NCBI GenBank assembly: GCA_003576905.1 | Contig: QEVG01000022.1 | Location: 17,731 to 81,730 of the forward strand | DNA length: 64,000 nucleotides | From: Planctomycetota bacterium | GTDB lineage: Bacteria; Planctomycetota; Phycisphaerae; UBA1845; UTPLA1 | Reading direction: 5' to 3' | Shown: positions 27,863 to 37,258 of the stretch, one piece after another | Layout: the number at the start of each line of letters is the position of its first letter | Position numbering within the stretch: position 1 is the stretch's first letter | Translations under genes and position numbers: made by a program | The notes under the pieces: model-generated | What the model saw: only the letters and a program-made list of their open reading frames with translations | Database searches by the model: none | What the model was told of the DNA's origin: nothing

Positions 27863-27958
27863 ACTTAAGAGGCATCGGCCAGACGGCGCGGATTCTGCAA
27901 CCTTGCAACGCAGACGGGCCGACGGAGCGGAATCTGCCGCCGCGCAGTCGGCCGTCAG

Positions 27959-28921
27959 TCAGGGCGTCTTAATGGCGTCGAGGAGCCTGTGGGTGATCGA
28001 TTCCAGGGGTTCGGGGGGAGCGGCGTCCACCCATCGGGCGGTCGGGAACTTCCGAAACCACGTGCGCTGGTGCTTTGCAAGGCGGCGCGTGTGGATCTTG
28101 ACCTGCTCGACCGCTTCGTCAAGGGAGCACCGGCTCTCCAGGTGTTCGATGATTTCAGCGTAGCCGACGGCCTGGCGCGCCTGATGACTCAGTCCCAGCG
28201 GTTCGGAAAGAAGGGCCCGGACTTCGTCGACGAGACCCTGATCGATCATCTGCCGCACGCGCTGATTGATGCGGCGGGCGTTGTCCTCCTTTTCCCGGCG
28301 GAGGCCGACGACAGCGGCGGAATAGCGCAGCCGGCCGCTTGTCCACTGTTGTTGTTGCCTGGAAAGCGGGGTTCCCGTCAGGTGCCAGACTTCAAGGGCC
28401 CGTTCGATGCGCTTGAGGTCGTTGGCGTGGATCCGTGCGGCGGCTTCGGGATCGACGCGGGCAAGCTCGGCGTGAAGCGCGGGCGTTCCCTCGCGCTGTG
28501 CCCGATCGCGGAGTGTCGCCCGAAAGGCATCGTCCGCCGAGGGGCCTTCGAACATTCCGTACATCAGGCCCATGAGATAGAGCGGCGTTCCCGCCGTCGC
28601 GAGGACGCGGCGTCCGCGGCGCAGGATGTCGGCGACGGCGGCGTCGGCCGCATCGACAAAACGGGCCACGCTCATGGATTCGTGGGGTTCGACGATGTCG
28701 ATCATGTGGTGCGGGACGCGGACGCGCTCGCCGGCGGTCGGCTTGGCCGTTCCGATGTCCATGCGGCGGTACACCTGCATGGAATCGATGCTCAGGATTT
28801 CGGCATCAAGCCGTTCCGCGAGCGCCAGCGCGGCCGCCGTCTTTCCGACGGCCGTGCAGCCGAGCAGCAGGATGAAGCGATTCGGGTCCGTTGAATCCAC
28901 AAGGGTTCGCTTATCGGGCAC
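27959..28921 (-). CDS. miaA: tRNA dimethylallyltransferase MiaA
   Basis: A 320-residue enzyme with the P-loop LLGCTAVGKTAAALALAER, the substrate-binding SIDSMQVYRRMDIGTAKPT, the loop VPHHMIDIVEP, and the tRNA-contact segment RIERALEVWHLTGTPLS; all are diagnostic. It attaches a dimethylallyl group to A37 of tRNAs reading UNN codons. Normal length. The DUF486 gene lies 24 bases upstream on the same strand, so cotranscription is likely. Confidence 0.96.
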   Translation of the reverse strand: MPDKRTLVDSTDPNRFILLLGCTAVGKTAAALALAERLDAEILSIDSMQVYRRMDIGTAKPTAGERVRVPHHMIDIVEPHESMSVARFVDAADAAVADILRRGRRVLATAGTPLYLMGLMYGMFEGPSADDAFRATLRDRAQREGTPALHAELARVDPEAAARIHANDLKRIERALEVWHLTGTPLSRQQQQWTSGRLRYSAAVVGLRREKEDNARRINQRVRQMIDQGLVDEVRALLSEPLGLSHQARQAVGYAEIIEHLESRCSLDEAVEQVKIHTRRLAKHQRTWFRKFPTARWVDAAPPEPLESITHRLLDAIKTP

Positions 28922-28945
28922 TTTAGCGACGGTCGGCGCGGCGCG

Positions 28946-29275
28946 TCACCACTTCTTGAACACGAAATAACCCGCCGCGCCGATGCAGGCAAATCCGACC
29001 AGGTAGTTCCATTTCAGCGGCTCCTTGAGATAGACCACCGAGAATCCGCAGAAGACGACCAGGGTGATGATTTCCTGAATCGTCTTGAGCTGCGCCGCGG
29101 AGAACTGCCGGTGTCCCCACCGATTGGCGGGAACCATGAGGCAGTATTCGAGAAACGCGATCATCCAACTGATCAGCACGACCTTCCAGAGGTCCACGTG
29201 TTTGAACCGAAGGTGCCCGTACCAGGCGATGGTCATGAACAGGTTCGACGCGAGGAGCAGCAGGACGGTGATCAT
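28946..29275 (-). CDS. DUF486 small membrane protein
   Basis: A 109-residue protein with four membrane helices, starting MITVLLLLASNLFMTIAWYG and containing ISWMIAFLEYCLMVPANRWG, both hallmarks of the DUF486 family related to drug/metabolite transporters. Function unknown. The start was chosen to match usual family length (about 110); an ATG 20 codons earlier (29335) is possible but adds an atypical leader. It heads a short minus-strand unit with miaA. Confidence 0.85.
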   Translation of the reverse strand: MITVLLLLASNLFMTIAWYGHLRFKHVDLWKVVLISWMIAFLEYCLMVPANRWGHRQFSAAQLKTIQEIITLVVFCGFSVVYLKEPLKWNYLVGFACIGAAGYFVFKKW

Positions 29276-29610
29276 AAATGCTTCCCAGGGCGGCGGAAAG
29301 AAATACCCAGCCAGGTTCGGGCCGGTAGTGTGCATCGGAGGATTACCGTCGTACAGCGGGTCAAACGAGCGCACGCCGGCGGAAGAACGCCTCGGCTGAA
29401 CAAGCATTGGCCGCTGGTCTAAGTGATTTATTTGCAGGGCGTTATGTGGTTCTCGCAGACGACGGGCACCGGATCGGCTTCCGGGCCGCACGTCGGGGGG
29501 CAGATTCGCCGCGCATCCGGGTACTGATTGGTGGATGCCGGAACACGATTCCGGTCCGGCTGCAACGCTGAGACGTGTAAGAGACAGGGGACAATCGGGA
29601 GGCACGAGCC
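29276..29610. other. Intergenic stretch upstream of DUF486
   Basis: About 335 bases with no recognised gene or repeat. It presumably holds the promoter for the DUF486-miaA unit on the minus strand. Confidence 0.35.
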
Positions 29611-29787
29611 ATGTCCGCCAGAAAGGTTCGACGCATTCGACGCGGCTGCCAGCTCCGGTCGGGCAATCGCGAGGGGATGGGAGTGAGCGAACTGTTCACG
29701 GCGCCTCGGCGGGATGCGGCGGTCATCCTTTCGGTGCGGGACATGCGGCTGAAGCGCTATCTGCTTGGATACTGGCCGGAGGGGTGA
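29611..29787 (+). CDS. Possible small Arg-rich protein (58 residues)
   Basis: A short open frame beginning MSARKVRRIRRGCQL with GGGAGG at a good distance ahead of the ATG. The N-terminal third is very basic, the rest mixed. No family recognised; it lies alone between a DUF486 gene and a cupin gene. The ribosome binding site is the main support; chance occurrence at this GC content is possible. Confidence 0.3.
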   Translation: MSARKVRRIRRGCQLRSGNREGMGVSELFTAPRRDAAVILSVRDMRLKRYLLGYWPEG

Positions 29788-29889
29788 AGGAAGCGAACAA
29801 CCGGGGCACACGCAGGCAGCCGCCATGGCGAGCGGACGATACTTGTGTATCCTTTGAGCCCGGCGCGAGCTGGAAATGGAGGCCCTCCC

Positions 29890-30246
29890 ATGGACGCCGC
29901 GATTTTTCGCTGGGACGAACTGCCTGGTGACAAACCTATGGCCCTGCTCGAGCGCCGCCGGGTCATCGGGGAAAAGGCCATGATCTCGCAGGTGCGCCTT
30001 AAGAAGGGCTGCGACATTCCCAGTCATGCGCACGAAAACGAGCAGTTTGCCTGCCTGATGAGCGGACGCATGCGATTCGGTCTGGGCGCGCCAGGGACGC
30101 CGGAGCACCGCGAGGTCGTGCTCCACGCGGGAGAGGTGCTCCACCTGCCCGCGCTTCTGCCCCACTCGGCGTTCGCGATCGAGGACTGCCTGATACTCGA
30201 TATCTTCAGTCCGCCGAGCGAAAAGACCGGCATCGACCGGCACTAA
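29890..30246 (+). CDS. Single-domain cupin protein
   Basis: A 118-residue cupin. Motif 1 has the metal ligands in PSHAHENEQFACLMSGRMRF; motif 2 is HAGEVLHLPALLPHSAFAIE. The fold would hold one divalent metal. Such small cupins range from dioxygenases to sensors, so no reaction is assigned. GGAGG lies seven bases before the ATG. UvrA starts 66 bases downstream in the same direction. A second unrelated-looking small cupin is encoded near 52.7 kb. Confidence 0.85.
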   Translation: MDAAIFRWDELPGDKPMALLERRRVIGEKAMISQVRLKKGCDIPSHAHENEQFACLMSGRMRFGLGAPGTPEHREVVLHAGEVLHLPALLPHSAFAIEDCLILDIFSPPSEKTGIDRH

Positions 30247-30312
30247 TCGGTGCGGTATCATCGCGCGGTTACGGAACGCGTGAATCTCACGATTCCGGCC
30301 CGTGCGAGCGAT

Positions 30313-33123
30313 ATGGCCGACGCCGAAGCCAAGTGCATTACCATCCGCGGAGCGCGGACGCATAACCTCCGCAATATTGACCTGGATATTCCGCGCGACC
30401 GGCTGGTCGTCGTCACGGGGCTTTCCGGTTCCGGCAAGAGCAGCCTTGCGTTTGACACGATCTATGCCGAGGGGCAGAGAAAATACGTCGAGTCGCTTTC
30501 CGTCTATGCCCGGCAGTTCCTCGGGCAGATGGTCAAGCCGGACGTCGATCACATCGCCGGGTTGCCGCCGACCATCGCCATCGCCCAGCAGAGCGTCCGC
30601 GCGAATCCGCGCAGCACGGTGGCGACCGCCACGGAAATCTACGATTACCTGCGACTTCTCTTCGCGCGCGTGGGCACGCCAAGCTGCCCTTCCTGCGGCC
30701 GGGCCGTGGCGGCCCAGACCGTGCCACAGATGGTCGATCGGCTGTTGGCGCTGCCGGCCGGCACAAAGCTGATGATTCTCGCGCCGCTGGTGCGCGGGCA
30801 GAAAGGCGAACACAGGGAGATGTTCGCCAGAGTCCTTCGCGAGGGATTCGTCCGTGTTCGGGTCGATGGCGACGTCTACGAAGTCAAGTCGCCGCCGAAG
30901 ATCGACAAGGCGCGGAAGCACGATGTCGAGGCGGTGGTCGACCGGCTGATTCTGAACCCGGACATCCGCGCGCGGCTTACGGAGTCGATCGAGACGGCGC
31001 TGAAGACGGGCGAAGGGGTTGTGGTCGCGGCGTGCCAGCCGCCGGGGCGCGAGGACTGGCGCGACGAGATCTTCAGCGAGCGATACGCGTGCACGCGGTG
31101 CGATGTGCGCCTGCCCGCGCTGGAGCCGCGCCTCTTCTCCTTCAATTCGCCGCATGGCGCATGCCCGGAGTGCGACGGGTTGGGCAACGTGCATGAGTTT
31201 GATCCGGACCTGGTGATACCGGACACGGGAATGGCCCTTGAGCGCGGTGCAATCGCGCCGTGGCGCGGCGGGCCGGGTGCGGTGTATGCGAAGCTGCTTC
31301 GGCAGTTCTGCGAGTTGTTCAAGGTGTCTCCGGCGACGCCAATCAAGGCGCTGCCTGAGCATTCGCGCCACATTCTGCTTCATGGGACGAGCGAGGCGGA
31401 TGAGAAGGCGCAGGGTGCGTCTTTCGAGGGAGTGCTGCCCAATTTACACCGCCGGTGGCGGGAGGCGGAGAGCGAGGCGGCCAAGGCGCGATTGCACGCG
31501 TTCATGTCCGAGCGGTCGTGCCGGAGCTGCCGCGGGGCGCGGCTGCGTCCCGAAGCCCTGGCTGTCAGGGTCGGCGGGCGGAACATTGACGAGATCGTGA
31601 GCCTGAGCATCGATGCCGCGGCGGGGTTCTTTTCGGCGCTGGCGTTCGCGGATGAGGCGGGCCGGATCGCCGCACCGATCGTGCGCGAGATCCGCCAGAA
31701 GCTCCAGTTCATGATCAACGTCGGTATCGGGTATCTCACGCTGTCGCGGTCCAGCGCGACACTTTCGGGGGGCGAATCGCAGCGCATACGGCTGGCGACG
31801 CAGGTGGGCAGCGGGCTGGTTGGCGTCTGCTATGTGCTGGATGAGCCGACGATCGGACTGCATCAGCGGGACAACGCGCGGTTGATCCAGACACTGCGTC
31901 AGCTCACCGACCTGGGAAACACCGTGCTCGTGGTGGAGCATGACACCGACGCCATCCACTCCGCCGACTGGATCGTGGACATCGGTCCGGAAGCGGGGGC
32001 GCATGGCGGGCGCGTGCTGGTCAGCGGCCCGCGCGACGCACTGCTCGCGTCCCCGGAATCGATCACCGCGAAGTACCTGCGCGGCGAACTGCGGATCGAA
32101 CGGCCCGCCCGGCGGCGCGAGGCGTCATCGCGCCGATGCCTGGAGATCAAGGGGGCGGCGGAGAACAACCTCAAGAAAATTGACGTGCGGTTTCCGCTGG
32201 GCGTGTTCTGCTGCGTGACGGGGGTTTCGGGGTCGGGCAAGTCAACGCTGGTGAACCAGATCCTGCTGCCGGGACTGCGGCGGAAGCTGGCCGGTTCGCA
32301 CGAGCGGCCCGGCGCGCATGACAAGCTTCTGGGCATGGGGCAGATCGACAAGGTGATCGAGATCGACCAGTCGCCGATCGGGAAGAGCCCGCGGAGCAAC
32401 CCGGCGACGTACACCGGCGTATTCGACCAGGTGCGCGAACTGTACGCCAAGACGCGCGAGGCGAAGATGCGCGGTTACAACGCAGCGCGGTTCAGCTTCA
32501 ACGTGAAGGGCGGCCGGTGTGAGGCGTGCCAGGGGCAGGGCACGAAGCGGATCGAGATGCATTTTCTGCCCGATATCTTCGTGGAGTGCGCCGAATGCCG
32601 GGGCACGCGGTACAGCCGCGAGACACTGGATATCCGGTTTCGGGGAAAGACCATCGCCGACGTCCTGGCGCTTCGCGTCGAAGAGGCGCTTGATTTCTTC
32701 GACAGCTTCAGCGCGATCAAGCAGTTGCTCGCGGCCCTGCGCGACGTGGGGTTGGGATACATCCAGCTCGGCCAGTCGTCGACGACAATGTCCGGGGGCG
32801 AGGCGCAGCGCGTCAAGCTTGCCGCAGAGCTGGGGCGCTCGGCCACCGGACACACGCTGTATGTGCTCGACGAACCGACGACTGGGCTGCACTTCGCAGA
32901 CATTCACAAGCTGGTTGATTGCCTGAATCGCCTCGTGAATCTCGGGCACAGCCTGATCGTCATCGAGCACAATCTCGACGTGATCAAGCAGGCCGACTGG
33001 ATCATCGACCTTGGTCCGGAAGGCGGCGACGCCGGAGGAAGAATCGTTTCCGAGGGTACGCCCGAGGAGATTACGGCCGATCCGCGCAGCCATACGGGGA
33101 AGTACCTTGCACGAACGCTCTGA
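30313..33123 (+). CDS. uvrA: Excinuclease ABC subunit UvrA
   Basis: A 936-residue protein with two ABC ATPase halves: Walker [20 protein letters not shown] and [13 protein letters not shown], signatures [12 protein letters not shown] and [12 protein letters not shown], and Walker [11 protein letters not shown] and [10 protein letters not shown]. Zinc modules are visible: CPSCGRAV with CTRCDVRL and CPECDGLG in the first half, and [18 protein letters not shown] with CAECRGTRY in the second. It recognises DNA lesions with Uvr[20 protein letters not shown] is chosen as start because it matches usual length (about 940); an upstream GTG would add 21 unrelated residues. Confidence 0.97.
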   Translation: MADAEAKCITIRGARTHNLRNIDLDIPRDRLVVVTGLSGSGKSSLAFDTIYAEGQRKYVESLSVYARQFLGQMVKPDVDHIAGLPPTIAIAQQSVRANPRSTVATATEIYDYLRLLFARVGTPSCPSCGRAVAAQTVPQMVDRLLALPAGTKLMILAPLVRGQKGEHREMFARVLREGFVRVRVDGDVYEVKSPPKIDKARKHDVEAVVDRLILNPDIRARLTESIETALKTGEGVVVAACQPPGREDWRDEIFSERYACTRCDVRLPALEPRLFSFNSPHGACPECDGLGNVHEFDPDLVIPDTGMALERGAIAPWRGGPGAVYAKLLRQFCELFKVSPATPIKALPEHSRHILLHGTSEADEKAQGASFEGVLPNLHRRWREAESEAAKARLHAFMSERSCRSCRGARLRPEALAVRVGGRNIDEIVSLSIDAAAGFFSALAFADEAGRIAAPIVREIRQKLQFMINVGIGYLTLSRSSATLSGGESQRIRLATQVGSGLVGVCYVLDEPTIGLHQRDNARLIQTLRQLTDLGNTVLVVEHDTDAIHSADWIVDIGPEAGAHGGRVLVSGPRDALLASPESITAKYLRGELRIERPARRREASSRRCLEIKGAAENNLKKIDVRFPLGVFCCVTGVSGSGKSTLVNQILLPGLRRKLAGSHERPGAHDKLLGMGQIDKVIEIDQSPIGKSPRSNPATYTGVFDQVRELYAKTREAKMRGYNAARFSFNVKGGRCEACQGQGTKRIEMHFLPDIFVECAECRGTRYSRETLDIRFRGKTIADVLALRVEEALDFFDSFSAIKQLLAALRDVGLGYIQLGQSSTTMSGGEAQRVKLAAELGRSATGHTLYVLDEPTTGLHFADIHKLVDCLNRLVNLGHSLIVIEHNLDVIKQADWIIDLGPEGGDAGGRIVSEGTPEEITADPRSHTGKYLARTL

Positions 33124-33235
33124 ATGCGCTGCGTCGGGGTGCAGACGTCGCATGGGATGAAAGGGTGAGGAGCGAAAACGCGCTGTCCAGATTCGTCCAC
33201 GCTCGCACTCGTTCCGACGCGGGCGATCCGGAGCT

Positions 33236-34213
33236 CTATCCGCCAAGGCGAACCATGACCGTCGATTGGGTGCCCCCGCCGCTCGGTGACTTTTCGGCGA
33301 CGGCTTCTGTCACGATCTGATGCGCTGTGCGGGCACAGAAGCGGCCGTGTTGCCAGATGGGGGCGAGATCTGCGCTGCGTGGATCGAGGAGACAGGGGTA
33401 AAGCCTGCCGTCGGCCGTGACGCGAATCCGTCGGCACTGCGCGCAGAAGGGCCGGCTGATCGGCGCAATGAATCCGATGCATCCGTCGCCGGCGTCGCCT
33501 TGTATTCGAAAGCGCATGGCGGTTGAGCCCCAGCCGCGAAGGAGGGGCGTCATTTCAAAGCGCGCGGCAAGGGCCTTGCGTACCTCGTCGGCGGCCACGA
33601 ATCGCTGCCGGTTGACGGTCGCCGCGGGGCCGATGGGCATGGCCTCCAGGTAGCGGATTTCGATTTCGCGGCGAATTCCCCACTCCGCCATGGGCACAAC
33701 CTCGTCGTCGTTGAGTCCGCGGAGGACGACCATGTTGACCTTGGGCGGCGGGAAGCCGGCCTCCAGCGCGCCGTCGATTCCCTTGAGAACGGACGAAAGC
33801 GACCCCCCGGTCAGTCGGTGATACCGGTTGGGATCGAGCGAGTCGAGGGAGATGTTGAGGCGATCGAGGCCGGCCGCGCGCAGGCGGGCAGCCGTGGGTG
33901 CGAGGCGGACGGCATTCGTCGTCAGGGCGATGTCGAGGGACGGCGCCGCGTTCCGAATCGCCGCGACGAGCGGAACGAGCGTCCGGTGCAGGAGCGGCTC
34001 GCCGCCGGTGAGTCGAACCTGCCGCAGGCCGAAGGCACCATGAAGGAAGCGAACACACTCGACACGCTGGCCATCGGTAAGCGGTGCGGGGCCGACGACG
34101 CGACCGTCCTCGCCGGACGGCCGGCAGTAAAGGCAGCGCAGGTTGCACGCCGACGTGACCGACAGTCGCAGATGGTCGATGCGCCGTCCGCAGCCATCGA
34201 TAAGCCGGGTCAT
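33236..34213 (-). CDS. moaA: GTP 3',8-cyclase MoaA (molybdopterin synthesis), last gene of the nxr-like operon
   Basis: A 325-residue radical SAM enzyme with CNLRCLYC binding the SAM iron-sulfur cluster and the C-terminal CAQCRRIRVTADGRLYPCL binding the second cluster, ending in the Gly-Gly tail (VRLGG) needed for activity. It makes the first intermediate of molybdopterin, the cofactor of the NxrA-like and NapA proteins encoded nearby. Its ATG overlaps the upstream HExxH gene as ATGA, so it is cotranslated with the nxr-like operon. The window holds a second, only moderately similar moaA near 58 kb. Confidence 0.92.
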   Translation of the reverse strand: MTRLIDGCGRRIDHLRLSVTSACNLRCLYCRPSGEDGRVVGPAPLTDGQRVECVRFLHGAFGLRQVRLTGGEPLLHRTLVPLVAAIRNAAPSLDIALTTNAVRLAPTAARLRAAGLDRLNISLDSLDPNRYHRLTGGSLSSVLKGIDGALEAGFPPPKVNMVVLRGLNDDEVVPMAEWGIRREIEIRYLEAMPIGPAATVNRQRFVAADEVRKALAARFEMTPLLRGWGSTAMRFRIQGDAGDGCIGFIAPISRPFCAQCRRIRVTADGRLYPCLLDPRSADLAPIWQHGRFCARTAHQIVTEAVAEKSPSGGGTQSTVMVRLGG

Positions 34214-35172
34214 GCAATGGCTCCCGATGAGGCATGCCGTCGCCCCGCAGCTGAGGCTTCCGCGATCCGGATTTCCGCGCAGCGGCCGCAAATACGTCGC
34301 AGAGGCGCATTGCCTTCCCCGTGCGATCCGGGAAGCGCGCTCAGTGCGGTCGATTCGGCCCAGTCGTAGGTCGGGAATCCGCACGACGGGCACCGCGCGC
34401 CGGGTTGGGGGCGCGGGTCGAACTCTTCGTCCGCCAATTGGTCGAGGAGCTTCGGAACACCGTGGCGGCCCCAGGCCAGGAAATCGGCGTAGGTGGGGCG
34501 CTGCCGGGCGAGGAGCTCCCAGACGCGATCAAAAAGCCCATCCGCATCGCGATCGCCCGTGCCGGGAAAGACACGGAACAGCTCGGAACGGCGGCGCGGC
34601 CGTGCGTCGGCGGGGAGTTTGATTCCGGCCCGGAGACCGGTGCCGTGTTCAAGCCGGGCGTCTACGCTGATCGCCCATAGCACGGCGAAACGATCCCGGG
34701 CCAGGTCGTGGAACGTGTTGGAGAACTGTGCCTTGGCGGCGGTTCGGTCGTAGGCGAATGCCGGGTCCAGCATGTCGTCGATGTGCAGGAATTCGTGCAT
34801 CGCCCAGTAACGGAAGGCATGCTCCTCGAGAAGTCGCGTGAGCGAGAGGGCGAGAGCGATCGTGAAATTCCCGGGTGCGCCGTACAGTTCGGCGGCCTGG
34901 CCCTTCGGAAGCGTCTGGGCCACGACGATGCGGCTGACGGTGGCGCGGATGTGTTCGAAGGCGCCGGCGCAATCCGCGATTCGTGCCCGAAGACCCAATC
35001 CTTCGAACCATTCCTGGTGCAGCCGCCGGAAGGCCTCGTCGCGTGCGTTCGGCGACGGCGCGTCATAACACCGTGCGAACCGGAGCTGGTACTCGGAGTG
35101 GAGGTCGGGATCGCGTCGCGCCGCTTCAAAGACGCCGCGTTCCATCAGTTCGGGTTGGATGACGATGATCAT
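34210..35172 (-). CDS. Unknown protein with HExxH motif and C-terminal zinc ribbon, in nxr-like operon
   Basis: A 320-residue, probably cytoplasmic protein that I do not recognise. Residues 126-130 read HEFLH, a HExxH pattern followed by acidic residues (IDDMLD), as in zinc peptidases. Residues 261-264 (CPSC) and 295-298 (CGRC) make a four-cysteine zinc ribbon. It is coupled by ATGA overlaps to the TorD-like chaperone gene upstream and moaA downstream, so it probably helps mature, insert or protect the molybdenum enzyme rather than carry electrons. The HExxH helix may bind a metal without being a protease. Confidence 0.75.
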   Translation of the reverse strand: MIIVIQPELMERGVFEAARRDPDLHSEYQLRFARCYDAPSPNARDEAFRRLHQEWFEGLGLRARIADCAGAFEHIRATVSRIVVAQTLPKGQAAELYGAPGNFTIALALSLTRLLEEHAFRYWAMHEFLHIDDMLDPAFAYDRTAAKAQFSNTFHDLARDRFAVLWAISVDARLEHGTGLRAGIKLPADARPRRRSELFRVFPGTGDRDADGLFDRVWELLARQRPTYADFLAWGRHGVPKLLDQLADEEFDPRPQPGARCPSCGFPTYDWAESTALSALPGSHGEGNAPLRRICGRCAEIRIAEASAAGRRHASSGAIA

Positions 35173-35987
35173 TTCCAGCCTCGGCTCTCGGCGGCGGCGG
35201 CCAGCGTGGGGCCGAGCTCGACCTGCCCGGCGTCCGGCGCGCCGCAACGGATGGCGACGTCATCTTCGCAAATGTCGCGTAATTCGATCCACTGGGCCCC
35301 GAGGGTGACACCGAGCGTGTCGCACCACGCCCGGAGGAGGGCGTCCGCAAGATCACAGAGCGGGGCCAGTGGACCGCCGGGCTCGGCACTGCGAACCCGG
35401 GTGAAAAACGCCGGCATCCATCGCGCAGCATGGTCTCGGAGGAATGCCCGCTGTGCGTCGCGACAGATTTCCGACGAGGGAGCGTCGGAGCTTCGGGAGG
35501 CCTGAAACTCCCGAAAGGCGAGGATGCAGAGAAACTCCCACTCGGCGACAAGATGGTCGTGTCGCTCGGCGAGCGGGCCGTCGAGCTGTAAACCGAAAGC
35601 ATTGTAGAAGCCGGCGATGTCGGCCAGGGTCTGACTTTGCTGAAAGACCTCGGCCTGACAGTACTCGAGTTCGTAGGGAGGACAGTCGGAGCGAACCGAG
35701 TGTCCCAGGAGGCGGTCGCGCGCGTCGCGCAGCGCGTCGATGTCGGCGAGCGTGCCGAAGAGCGCGTCGGGCGTATCGACGGCGATGCGGGCGCGCAGGC
35801 AGGCCTGCTGCACCTCGCTCCGCAGGGCCGGCCCGGTCATCTGCGCGCGGAGCGCGTCAGCTCCGGAGAAGCACGCGGCGATGAACCGGGACAGAACGGC
35901 CCTGGCCCGCGCGGCCTCCCCTTCGTCCGAATGCGTGTCTCGGCCGTTCGACTCAGATGGAGTTGGCATGCTTGTCGGATCGGACAT
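35169..35987 (-). CDS. TorD/NarJ-like molybdoenzyme chaperone
   Basis: A 272-residue helical protein with the family hallmark region ERHDHLVAEWEFLCILAF near residue 155 and the paired Cys-Pro segment SDCPPYELEYC before it. Such chaperones bind the Tat leader and the apo form of a molybdopterin subunit until cofactor and iron-sulfur subunit are in place. GGAGG lies nine bases before the ATG, and the gene overlaps the end of nxrB by 35 bases. The likely client is the NxrA-like subunit. Longer than usual TorD (about 200), mainly through N-terminal extension. Confidence 0.85.
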   Translation of the reverse strand: MSDPTSMPTPSESNGRDTHSDEGEAARARAVLSRFIAACFSGADALRAQMTGPALRSEVQQACLRARIAVDTPDALFGTLADIDALRDARDRLLGHSVRSDCPPYELEYCQAEVFQQSQTLADIAGFYNAFGLQLDGPLAERHDHLVAEWEFLCILAFREFQASRSSDAPSSEICRDAQRAFLRDHAARWMPAFFTRVRSAEPGGPLAPLCDLADALLRAWCDTLGVTLGAQWIELRDICEDDVAIRCGAPDAGQVELGPTLAAAAESRGWK

Positions 35988-37230
35988 GGACGGGTTCCTC
36001 CACCTGCGTTCTGAACATTTCGCGGCCCTTGCGGTCGTAGGCAATAACGGTGTCGTTGTATGTCTCGAACTTTTCGCCATCGACGGCCGTCTCGTAGACC
36101 TTCGGGCCTTCCTTCAGTTCGTAGCGATGAATGATTCGATTGGAGCGGCGGAACAACTGGAGGACAGCGAGCAATTCACGGTCAGGCCTGCGATAGCGGG
36201 CCACGGCGTCTTTTACGCCCGGACCGAACATTTGCTCGAGGTATCGCGTCGGCACCCATCGCGGCGGGATGTAATAGCCGTTTGGCTCCGTGCCGAACTG
36301 CGGGTAGAGGGGCAGCGCCACCCGCGCCACGTGAACGAGGTAGTAGAGCGGGTTGTGGCGATCCTCGACCCAGACGTTGTTCTCGTCGACCTTGACGAGG
36401 CCCTGCATGCGCACCTGGCCGATGCAGGCGGCCATACAGCGCGTTTCCATCGGCACGCCGTCGGACTCGGGGTCCGTTCCTTCGACGCGCGGGTAGCAGG
36501 CAATGCACTTTTCACTGGTGCGCGTCGTGCCGCGGTACATGGACTTCTTGTAGGGGCAGGCTTCCACGCACTTTCGATAGCCGCGGCACTCCTGCTGGTC
36601 GATCAGGACAATTCCATCCTCGGGGCGTTTGTAGATCGCGTTGCGCGGGCAGGCGGCGAGGCACGCCGGATAGCTGCAATGGTTGCAGAGTCGCGCGAGG
36701 TAATAGAACCACGTCTTGTGCTTCTGATCGCCCGTAAGGGTTTCGCCGGCGCCGAAATCCATCGGCCGGGAAGGTCCGGAGGGGGGGACGTCTTCATGAA
36801 TGTTGGGCGCGGTCCATTCCTCCTCCGTGGGCAGATACCCGAGAACGAGGTTGGGCTGGCTGCCGCGGGCGACGACCTGGGGGGACTCGAAGATGTTGTT
36901 CCCTTTGAGTTCGCCGTAGGGTTTTCGCGGTGAAGCATCCGGCGCGCCCTGCCAGGACATGCCGTTCGGATTGGCCTGGGAGAGAAGATCGAGGATCTTG
37001 ACGTCCCAGTGCTGCGGATACCCGCCGTAGGGCTTGGTTTCGACGTTGGTCCACCACATGTGCTCCTGTCCCTTGGAGAAGGTCCAGGTGCTCTTGCAGG
37101 CCATCGTGCAAGTCTGGCAGCCGATGCAGCGGTTGATGTTTATGACGAAGGCGAACTGCTCCTTCGGCGCCGCCTGGGGATACGGGTAGTTCATCGGGCG
37201 GCCGAGTTGCCAGTTGTAAACGGACGGCAT
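35953..37230 (-). CDS. nxrB: Nitrite oxidoreductase-like iron-sulfur subunit (NxrB)
   Basis: A 425-residue ferredoxin-type subunit. It opens MPSVYNWQLGRPMNYPYP and contains FAFVININRCIGCQTCTMAC and HMWWTNVETKPYGGYPQ, segments I recall as characteristic of Nitrospira and anammox NxrB. Four cluster motifs: CIGCQTCTMAC (about residue 35), CNHCSYPACLAACP, CRGYRKCVEACP (Tyr in place of a ligand, as in the [3Fe-4S] site of the family) and CIACYPR with CMAACIG. It passes electrons between the molybdopterin subunit and the heme gamma subunit. No signal peptide: export would be by co-transport with Tat-tagged NxrA. AAGGAG precedes the ATG. Nitrate reductase, chlorate reductase or perchlorate-type function is not excluded. 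Confidence 0.9.
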   Translation of the reverse strand: MPSVYNWQLGRPMNYPYPQAAPKEQFAFVININRCIGCQTCTMACKSTWTFSKGQEHMWWTNVETKPYGGYPQHWDVKILDLLSQANPNGMSWQGAPDASPRKPYGELKGNNIFESPQVVARGSQPNLVLGYLPTEEEWTAPNIHEDVPPSGPSRPMDFGAGETLTGDQKHKTWFYYLARLCNHCSYPACLAACPRNAIYKRPEDGIVLIDQQECRGYRKCVEACPYKKSMYRGTTRTSEKCIACYPRVEGTDPESDGVPMETRCMAACIGQVRMQGLVKVDENNVWVEDRHNPLYYLVHVARVALPLYPQFGTEPNGYYIPPRWVPTRYLEQMFGPGVKDAVARYRRPDRELLAVLQLFRRSNRIIHRYELKEGPKVYETAVDGEKFETYNDTVIAYDRKGREMFRTQVEEPVHVRSDKHANSI

Positions 37231-37258
37231 GGCGTACTCCTTGGCGTGACGCGTGACC

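Noticed and set aside
29428..31383. A 651-codon minus-strand frame across the cupin and uvrA starts
   Set aside because: Overlaps two well-supported genes; composition typical of a shadow frame.
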